DNA from: CAYQJL01 sp964612295 | Lineage (GTDB): Bacteria; Eisenbacteria; RBG-16-71-46; CAIMUX01; WJJG01 | NCBI GenBank assembly: GCA_964612295.1 | Contig: CAZTDY010000151.1 | Span: 1 to 5,510 of the forward strand | Direction: 5' to 3' | DNA length: 5,510 nt | Shown: piece after piece, positions 1 to 5,510 of the stretch | Layout of the letters: every line of letters starts with the position of its first letter | Position numbering within the stretch: position 1 is the first letter of the stretch | Made by a program: the position numbers and the translations under genes | Notes under the pieces: generated by a model | Told to the model about the DNA's origin: nothing | What the model saw: only the letters and a program-made list of their open reading frames with translations | The model's database searches: none

Positions 1-2154
1 CCACTGGTCGACGGCCAGGGGAACTTCGGTTCGATCGACGGAGACGCCGCCGCGGCCGAGCGATACACCGAGGCCCGGCTCGAGCGGTTTGCGGAAGAGA
101 TGCTCCTCGATCTGGACAAAGAGACCGTCGATTTCCGTCCGAACTACGACGAGACGCGCGAAGAGCCGATCGTCCTGCCCGCCAAGGTGCCCAATCTGCT
201 CGTCAACGGGTCCTCGGGCATCGCGGTCGGCATGGCGACAAACATTCCCCCGCACAATCTGGGCGAGGTGTGTTCGGCCCTCAAATTGGTCATCGACAAC
301 CCGGACGTCACCACCGACGAGTTGATGGAGCACGTCCAGGGTCCGGACTTCCCCACCGGCGGAATCATTCAGGGAAGCGCGGGCATCCGGCAGTGTTACG
401 AAACCGGCCGCGGCCTGATCTCGGTCCGTGCGCGGGCCACGATCGATGAGGACAAGAGCGGCCGCCCCATCATCCTGGTGACCGAGATTCCTTATCAGGT
501 GAACAAGGCGTCGCTGCTCGAGCGAATCGCGGGCCTGGTCAAATCGGGAACCATCAGCGGCATCTCCGACCTTCGCGACGAATCCGATCGGGACGGAATG
601 CGGGTCGTGATCGAACTCAAGCGCGACTCGCAACCGCGGGTGGTCCTCAATCAGCTGTATAAGCACACGCAGATGCAGACGACCTTTGGCGCCAACCTGC
701 TGGCGCTTCTGGACAACCGCCCCAAGGTCTTCGGGCTGAAAGGTCTCTGCGAAGCCTACGTCAATCACCGGGTCGAGGTCATCACCCGGCGCACGCAATA
801 CGAACTCAAACAGGCCGAGGCCAAGGCCCACATCCTGGAGGGCCTGCGGACCGCGCTGGATCAGATCGATGCGGTCATCACCCTCATTCGCAACTCAAAG
901 ACGGCCGAGGAAGCACGAAATGGCCTGATGAGCACCTTTGGCCTGTCGGAGAAGCAGGCCCAGGCCATTCTGGAGATGCGCCTGCAGCGCCTGGTCGGTC
1001 TTGAGCGGCAGAAGGTCGAAGACGACTACCTGGCGACGATCAAGCAGATCGAAGAGTATCGCAGCATCCTGGCCAGTCGCGAGCGGGTCCTGGGGATCAT
1101 CAAGTCGGACTTGGACGATGTGGCCGAGCGTTTCGGCAACGAGCGCCGCACGGAGATCGCGCCGCATGAAGGCGAGATCGATCTCGAGGATTTGATCCCG
1201 CGCGAAGACATGATCATCACGATCAGCAACAAGGGCTACATCAAACGGGTTCCGGTCAATACCTACCGGAGCCAGCGGCGCGGAGGTAAGGGCCTGACCG
1301 GCGGCAAGACCCGCGAAGAAGACTTCATCGAGCACCTCTTTGTCGCCAACACCCACAGCTACATCCTGTTCTTCACGAACATGGGTCGGTGCTACTGGCT
1401 GAAGGTGTATCACGCCCCCATGGGGACCAGGCTTTCAAAGGGCAAGTCGATCCTCAATCTGATCGGCTTCGTGCCGAACGAGCGGATCGCCGCCTTCGCC
1501 CTGGTCGATGTGTTCGACGAGGACCGTTTCGTCGTGCTCTCGACCCGCAAGGGCAAGATCAAGAAAACCCCGCTCCAGGCCTTCAGCAATCCCCGGCGGA
1601 ATGGGATCTGGGCGATCAATCTCGAGGAGTCCGATGAGCTGATCGGAGCCGCGGTTACCGACGGAAACGCCGAAATCGTGCTGGCGAAGCGCAGCGGCAA
1701 GGCCATCCGGTTCGCCGAGGGCAAGGTCAGGCCGATGGGCCGGGGCGCCGCCGGCGTCAGGGGCGTTACGCTCGAGGATGAGGATGACGCGGTGATCGGC
1801 ATGGTCTGCGTGCGGGATCCGGAGGCCACCCTCCTCGTCGTCACCCGCAACGGCTTCGGAAAACGAAGTAAATTAGACGATTACCGGGTCACCAACCGCG
1901 GGGGCCTGGGGATCATCACTCTCCGCATCACCGAGCGGAACGGGCCCATGGTCGGCATCAAGAGTGTCGATGACGAGGACGAGGTCATGCTGACGACCTC
2001 GAGCGGCATGGTCATCCGGCTGAATATGAAGCCGGTTTCGGTCATTGGCCGGGCGACCCAAGGGGTCAAGCTGATCGAGCTCAAAGAAGACGATGCTGTA
2101 AGTGACGTGGCAAAAATCGTCACCTCGAGCGAAGAAGAGAACAAGACCGAGTAG
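1..2154 (+). CDS. gyrA: DNA gyrase subunit A, 5'-truncated by the window edge
   Basis: GyrA is the DNA-cleaving subunit of the cytoplasmic A2B2 gyrase, which uses ATP to introduce negative supercoils. The frame is open from base 1 and ends at TAG 2152-2154, giving 717 residues. By alignment from memory, residue 1 matches about E. coli residue 101, so about 100 N-terminal residues are missing, including most of the quinolone-resistance region. Fragment R21-Y22 (Y at 64-66), in the context AAAERYTE, is the catalytic Arg-Tyr pair that cleaves DNA. The conserved stretch PNLLVNGSSGIAVGMATNIP follows. A tower and long helical coiled-coil dimer gate cover about residues 130-390. The C-terminal DNA-wrapping pinwheel (about 405-706) has six blade motifs, starting near residues 412, 462, 518, 566, 618 and 669. 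The GyrA box QRRGGKG (425-431) separates it from ParC. A short acidic tail (SEEENKTE) ends the protein. ileS follows on the same strand. No frameshift is seen. Confidence 0.97.
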   Translation, partial: PLVDGQGNFGSIDGDAAAAERYTEARLERFAEEMLLDLDKETVDFRPNYDETREEPIVLPAKVPNLLVNGSSGIAVGMATNIPPHNLGEVCSALKLVIDNPDVTTDELMEHVQGPDFPTGGIIQGSAGIRQCYETGRGLISVRARATIDEDKSGRPIILVTEIPYQVNKASLLERIAGLVKSGTISGISDLRDESDRDGMRVVIELKRDSQPRVVLNQLYKHTQMQTTFGANLLALLDNRPKVFGLKGLCEAYVNHRVEVITRRTQYELKQAEAKAHILEGLRTALDQIDAVITLIRNSKTAEEARNGLMSTFGLSEKQAQAILEMRLQRLVGLERQKVEDDYLATIKQIEEYRSILASRERVLGIIKSDLDDVAERFGNERRTEIAPHEGEIDLEDLIPREDMIITISNKGYIKRVPVNTYRSQRRGGKGLTGGKTREEDFIEHLFVANTHSYILFFTNMGRCYWLKVYHAPMGTRLSKGKSILNLIGFVPNERIAAFALVDVFDEDRFVVLSTRKGKIKKTPLQAFSNPRRNGIWAINLEESDELIGAAVTDGNAEIVLAKRSGKAIRFAEGKVRPMGRGAAGVRGVTLEDEDDAVIGMVCVRDPEATLLVVTRNGFGKRSKLDDYRVTNRGGLGIITLRITERNGPMVGIKSVDDEDEVMLTTSSGMVIRLNMKPVSVIGRATQGVKLIELKEDDAVSDVAKIVTSSEEENKTE
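1273..1293 (+). other. GyrA box (QRRGGKG) in the first pinwheel blade
   Basis: These codons read Q-R-R-G-G-K-G, a close match to the seven-residue GyrA box of gyrase A subunits. In known gyrases this motif is needed to wrap DNA around the C-terminal domain and so to introduce negative supercoils. It is degenerate or absent in ParC of topoisomerase IV, so it is the main reason for calling the gene gyrA rather than parC. Confidence 0.92.
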
Positions 2155-2180
2155 ACGTCAGATCAGCCCGTCTTCTTCGC
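2129..2180. repeat. 10-bp perfect inverted repeat bracketing the gyrA stop codon
   Basis: The left arm GCGAAGAAGA (2129-2138, inside the last gyrA codons) is the exact reverse complement of TCTTCTTCGC (2171-2180, in the spacer). The 32-nt loop contains the TAG stop at 2152-2154 and a GACGTC palindrome at 2154-2159. A transcript could fold into a 10-bp stem here. No T-run follows the right arm and the loop is long, so it does not look like a standard intrinsic terminator. It might be a stability or attenuation structure, or chance, since the arms are simple purine/pyrimidine repeats. Confidence 0.35.
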
Positions 2181-2210
2181 CGGCAGCATAGGTTTGTCCG
2201 GTGGGCGGGC

Positions 2211-2223
2211 CAGGACCGAAGGG
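2211..2223 (+). promoter_or_regulatory. Ribosome binding region of ileS
   Basis: Two purine-rich Shine-Dalgarno-like stretches lie before ileS: AGGA at 2212-2215 and GAAGGG at 2218-2223. GAAGGG sits 6 nt before ATG 2230, and AGGA sits 8 nt before ATG 2224. These are reasonable spacings for either start. The upstream in-frame TTG at 2194 has only a weak AGG (2190-2192) just before it. The signal therefore favours one of the two ATGs, and homology of the protein from Y-E-P-V-D onwards favours 2230. Confidence 0.5.
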
Positions 2224-2229
2224 ATGGGG

Positions 2230-5200
2230 ATGTACGAACCCGTTGATTTGAAGGTCGACTTCATCAAACAAGAACACACGATTCTCGACTTCTGGGAGAA
2301 GGAGAGGATCTTCGAGCAGCTACGGGCCCGAAATCACGGTGGGAAGTACTGGTCCTTCATCGACGGTCCTATTACCGCCAACAATCCCATGGGCGTTCAC
2401 CACGCTTGGGGACGCACCTACAAAGACGTCTTTCAACGCTACAAGGCGATGCAGGGCTTCGAGCAGCGCTACCAAAATGGATTCGATTGCCAGGGGTTGT
2501 GGCTGGAGGTCGAGACCGAACGGGAGCTGGGCTTCAACTCGAAGCAGGACATCGAGGACTTTGGTCTAGACAACTTCAGCCGGGCCTGCCGGGCCCGGGT
2601 GGAGAAGTACAGCGCGCGGATCACCGAGCAGTCGAAGCGTCTCGGTCAGTGGATGGACTGGGACAACTCCTACTTCACCATGACCGACACCAACATCGAG
2701 AACATCTGGCACTTCCTGGGCATCTGCAATCAGAAGGGCTGGCTGCGCCTCGGTCATCAGGTCATGCCCTGGTGCACGCGATGCGGAACCTCGCTGTCCC
2801 AGCATGAGCTGACCGATTCCTACAAAGACATCGATGACACCAGCGTGTTCCTGGGCTTCCCGCTCAAAGCCGGTGTGCGGAAGGACGGCAAATGGATGAA
2901 GGATCTTCCCGAAGGGAAGACCCCGACCCGCTTGCCGAACGAAGGCGAGCGCCTGTTGCTCTGGACCACCACGCCCTGGACGCTCACCTCGAACGTGGCC
3001 GCGGCGGTCAACGCCGACCTCCCCTACTCGCGCGTCGAGTACCAAAGGAAGATCTACTACCTCAGCTCCGGGGTCGTGGATACCATCTTCAGGGGAGAGG
3101 CAAAGGTCCTGGAGGAGATCCCCGGCTATGAGATGGTCGGCTGGATGTATGAAGGTCCCTTCGACGATCTTCCCGCCCAGGCAGGTGTCGAGCACGTCAT
3201 CATCGTGTGGGACCAGGTGGGTGAAACCGAAGGTTCGGGCATTGTACACATCGCGCCCGGCTGCGGCGCCGAAGACTGCGAGCTCGGCAAGACGTACGAG
3301 CTGCCCGCGATTGCGCCACTGGATGAGCGCGGAATCTACTTGGACGATTTCGGCTGGCTGACCGGCAAGGATGTACACACGGTCGAGAAGCCGATCTTCG
3401 AGGATCTCAAGAAGAAGGAGCTCTTCGTTCGCAGCGAGACCTATGCGCATCGCTATCCATTCTGCTGGCGCTGCAAAGACAAGCTCGTGTTTCGGATGGA
3501 GGACGAGTGGTTCCTCTCGTGCGAAGAGATCCGCCCGAAGATGAAAGAGGCGGCGCAAAAAGTTCGCTGGATCCCCGAAAGTGTCGGCAAACGCACTCAA
3601 GATTGGTACGACAACATGGGAGACTGGTGCATCTCCCGCAAACGCTTCTGGGGATTGCCGTTGCCGTTCTTATTCTGCGAGGACGGGCACCTGACCATCG
3701 TGCAGAGCAAAGCCGAACTGCGCGAGCGGGCGCTAGATCCCGCGAAGGTCGATGCCCTTCCCGAGCTCCATCGCCCCTGGATCGATGAGATCACGATCAA
3801 GTGCGCAGAATGCGGCAAGGAGGCAATCCGCACGCCCGATGTCGGCGACTGCTGGCTCGATGCCGGGATCGTCGGGTTCTCGACGCTCAAGTATTTCGAA
3901 GATCGCGAGTACTGGAAGAAGTGGTTCCCGGGCGAGCTCATCAGCGAGATGCGCGAGCAGGTGCGGCTCTGGTTCTACGCGATGATGTTCACCGGCGTGA
4001 CCCTCGAGGGCACAAGCCCCTACCTCACCGTGCACAGTTACGAAAAGGTCTTCGACGAAAAAGGCCAGGCGATGCACAAGAGCTCGGGCAACGCGATCTG
4101 GTTCGATGATGCTGCCGAGAAGATGGGCGCCGACGTCATGCGCTGGGTGTACACGGCGGCGAATCCGAACATCAATCTGCGGTTCGGCTATCACATCGCC
4201 GACGATACGCGCCGCCGGCTCATCACGCTTTGGAACGTTTACTCCTTCCTGGTGACCTATGCGGAGCTGGACGGTTTCAATCCGGCCAAGGATGCCGATC
4301 CCGCGTTGGTCGGCAAGAGCCCCAATCCGCTCGACCGGTGGATCATCTCGGCGCTCTACCAATTCGTGCGCGACATTCACACGGGGTTGGCCGGCTTCGA
4401 TACGATGATGCCGATGCGCGAGATGGACGGCTTCGTCGAAAAGCTCTCCACCTGGTACGTGCGTCGCTCGCGCCGCCGGTTCTGGAAGAGCGAAGGAGAC
4501 GAGGACAAGAAGTGGGCTTATCACACACTCTATCATGTGATGGTCACCTTCACCCAGGCAATGGCGCCTTTCCTTCCGTTCGTGACCGAGATCATCTACC
4601 GCAACCTGACCGGTCCGGCACGCAAGGCGGGCGACGATTCGGTGATGCGGCTTGGCTGGGAAGGCGCGGCAACACCTGAGAGCGTCCACCTCACCCCCTA
4701 CCCCGAGGAACGCCCCGATCTCGTGGATCAGAATCTCAACGACGCGATGGACTTCGTGATGCGATCGGTCAGCCTGGGACGCGCGGCGCGCGAGAAAGCA
4801 CGCTTGAAAGTCCGCCAACCGCTCGGGAAGTTGTGGCTCGTGCCGATGGAGGGCAGCTTGCCTTTCGAGGGGCTCGATGCCGAACTCACCGAGACGCTGC
4901 TCGCGCAGATCAAGGACGAGCTCAACGTCAAGGAGATCGATCTCTCCGCGACGGATGCCTCTGCGTTTGGAGAGCAGAAGATCAAACTCAACTTCCCCGT
5001 GCTGGGCAAGAAGTACGGCAAGGCCATGAAGGAACTCGCCGCGAAGGTTGGAGCGGGCGAATACGAGATCGACGGCGACGGTCGTCTCAAGGTTGCCGAG
5101 CATCTTCTGGATCCCGAGGAGTACGAACAAATCTTCGAGGGCAAGGGCGATACCTCGCTTGCGCATGACCGCTACACGATGGCCGTGCTCGACACCCAGA

Positions 5201-5502
5201 TCACGAGCGAGCTTCGTTTGGAAGGCTGGGCACGGGAGATCATTCGCGGGGTCCAGGATCTTCGCAAGAAAGCGGACTATCAGGTCGACGATCGCATCCT
5301 ACTCCACTATGAGGTCTCGATCGACGGCGCAGCCGACCTGGGCGCGGATCCCGGCACGATCATGTCGGTCTTCGGTGACTACGTGTGCGGCGAAACGTTG
5401 GCGACATCCGCAACAGAAGGTCGCGCGGAGGGCGTCGACCAGACTGCCGAGGTGAAACTGGCCAAAGGCGTGAAGGCCTGGGTGGGAATCAAGAAGGCCT
5501 AG
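2230..5502 (+). CDS. ileS: Isoleucyl-tRNA synthetase, type 2-like, with altered HIGH (GVHH) and KMSKS (AMHKS) motifs
   Basis: This class I synthetase charges tRNA-Ile with isoleucine in the cytoplasm, using ATP. From ATG 2230 it is 1090 residues, a usual length. ATG 2224 and TTG 2194 are alternative in-frame starts. The Rossmann core holds GVHH (55-58) where HIGH is expected. The CP1 editing domain (about 190-400) keeps WTTTPWTL (245-252), T246-T248, N255, H340 and D349, matching E. coli T241-T243, N250, H333 and D342, so editing of Val-tRNA-Ile is probably active. C182/C185 with C412/C415 fit one zinc site. C483, H487, C525 and C528 may form a second. DWCISRKRFWG is at 465-475. The second signature reads AMHKS (614-618). 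The anticodon-binding part starts near LDRW (701-704) and includes WYVRRSRRRFW (742-752). The C-terminal region, with NFPVLGKKYGK and ELRLEGWAREI, resembles eukaryote-like IleRS2. Both swapped signatures sit in an otherwise intact protein. Mupirocin resistance is inferred. It could be the sole IleRS or a second copy. Confidence 0.95.
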   Translation: MYEPVDLKVDFIKQEHTILDFWEKERIFEQLRARNHGGKYWSFIDGPITANNPMGVHHAWGRTYKDVFQRYKAMQGFEQRYQNGFDCQGLWLEVETERELGFNSKQDIEDFGLDNFSRACRARVEKYSARITEQSKRLGQWMDWDNSYFTMTDTNIENIWHFLGICNQKGWLRLGHQVMPWCTRCGTSLSQHELTDSYKDIDDTSVFLGFPLKAGVRKDGKWMKDLPEGKTPTRLPNEGERLLLWTTTPWTLTSNVAAAVNADLPYSRVEYQRKIYYLSSGVVDTIFRGEAKVLEEIPGYEMVGWMYEGPFDDLPAQAGVEHVIIVWDQVGETEGSGIVHIAPGCGAEDCELGKTYELPAIAPLDERGIYLDDFGWLTGKDVHTVEKPIFEDLKKKELFVRSETYAHRYPFCWRCKDKLVFRMEDEWFLSCEEIRPKMKEAAQKVRWIPESVGKRTQDWYDNMGDWCISRKRFWGLPLPFLFCEDGHLTIVQSKAELRERALDPAKVDALPELHRPWIDEITIKCAECGKEAIRTPDVGDCWLDAGIVGFSTLKYFEDREYWKKWFPGELISEMREQVRLWFYAMMFTGVTLEGTSPYLTVHSYEKVFDEKGQAMHKSSGNAIWFDDAAEKMGADVMRWVYTAANPNINLRFGYHIADDTRRRLITLWNVYSFLVTYAELDGFNPAKDADPALVGKSPNPLDRWIISALYQFVRDIHTGLAGFDTMMPMREMDGFVEKLSTWYVRRSRRRFWKSEGDEDKKWAYHTLYHVMVTFTQAMAPFLPFVTEIIYRNLTGPARKAGDDSVMRLGWEGAATPESVHLTPYPEERPDLVDQNLNDAMDFVMRSVSLGRAAREKARLKVRQPLGKLWLVPMEGSLPFEGLDAELTETLLAQIKDELNVKEIDLSATDASAFGEQKIKLNFPVLGKKYGKAMKELAAKVGAGEYEIDGDGRLKVAEHLLDPEEYEQIFEGKGDTSLAHDRYTMAVLDTQITSELRLEGWAREIIRGVQDLRKKADYQVDDRILLHYEVSIDGAADLGADPGTIMSVFGDYVCGETLATSATEGRAEGVDQTAEVKLAKGVKAWVGIKKA
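2392..2403 (+). other. Class I signature HIGH replaced by G-V-H-H
   Basis: The codons GGC GTT CAC CAC encode G55-V56-H57-H58 of IleRS. The surrounding P-I-T-A-N-N-P-M-G-V-H-H-A aligns without gaps to P-P-Y-A-N-G-D-I-H-I-G-H-A of E. coli IleRS. The first His and the third Gly of HIGH are therefore exchanged, while the last His is kept. In canonical enzymes this motif binds ATP and stabilises the transition state of amino acid activation. Confidence 0.9.
4069..4083 (+). other. Class I signature KMSKS replaced by A-M-H-K-S
   Basis: The codons GCG ATG CAC AAG AGC encode A614-M615-H616-K617-S618 of IleRS, followed by S-G-N, where canonical enzymes read K-M-S-K-S-x-G-N. The first Lys and first Ser are lost. 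The second Lys, which contacts ATP phosphates in class I synthetases, is retained. The match to the downstream G-N and the upstream VFDEKGQ context makes the alignment secure. Confidence 0.88.
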
Positions 5503-5510
5503 TGTTCTAG

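Noticed and set aside
1..99. gyrA starting internally at ATG 100
   Set aside because: The frame is open upstream to base 1 and encodes conserved GyrA sequence including the catalytic tyrosine. The gene is cut by the window edge and does not start at 100.
1861..1884. AT-richer codon patch in gyrA, including a rare TTA codon at 1873-1875
   Set aside because: The encoded GFGKRSKLDDYR matches the normal fifth blade of the GyrA C-terminal domain. Another TTA occurs in ileS at 3670-3672, so it looks like ordinary codon variation, not an insertion or regulatory site.
2155..2229. T-box riboswitch or other leader controlling ileS
   Set aside because: The spacer is only 75 bp, too short for a T-box leader. 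It has no T-box sequence, specifier stem or terminator pair.
2566..3600. Long minus-strand open frame of 344 codons opposite ileS
   Set aside because: It lies entirely antisense to a clearly conserved synthetase domain. Long antisense frames are expected where third positions are GC-rich, and its translation resembles no family I know.
3733..5166. Minus-strand open frame of 477 codons opposite the 3' half of ileS
   Set aside because: It is a mirror of the GC-rich ileS coding frame. It has a composition rich in His, Arg, Leu and Glu with no recognisable motif, and no room for its own regulatory signals.
5503..5510. Possible terminator or next gene after ileS
   Set aside because: Only eight bases remain, too few to judge.

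Overview
The window is 5.5 kb of GC-rich bacterial DNA holding two long plus-strand genes and almost no non-coding space. Both belong to core information processing: the 3' seven-eighths of gyrA (DNA gyrase subunit A, 1-2154) and a complete isoleucyl-tRNA synthetase gene (ileS, about 2230-5502). Codon use strongly favours G or C in the third position throughout. Both genes look intact, and there is no sign of a mobile element, CRISPR array, tRNA or rRNA. The organism is a GC-rich bacterium. The protein sequences do not let me name a phylum with confidence.

Layout: positions 1-2154 encode GyrA from the residue equivalent to about E. coli 101 to the stop. They include the catalytic Arg-Tyr pair, the tower and coiled-coil region, the GyrA box and all six C-terminal beta-pinwheel blades. 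Positions 2155-2229 are a short spacer with no recognisable promoter, T-box leader or classical intrinsic terminator. A 10-bp perfect inverted repeat brackets the gyrA stop codon. Positions 2230-5502 encode a 1090-residue IleRS, and the last 8 bases are non-coding. The shared strand and 75-bp gap suggest the two genes could be co-transcribed.

The notable point is the IleRS. Its overall architecture and C-terminal domain resemble the eukaryote-like (type 2) bacterial IleRS. However, the class I signature HIGH is replaced by G-V-H-H, with the first and third positions swapped, and KMSKS is replaced by A-M-H-K-S. The residues of the CP1 editing site are conserved. From memory of published work on IleRS2, a GxHH form of the HIGH motif goes with extreme resistance to mupirocin, so this gene is a candidate natural hyper-resistant synthetase. 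That phenotype is inferred, not shown by the sequence.
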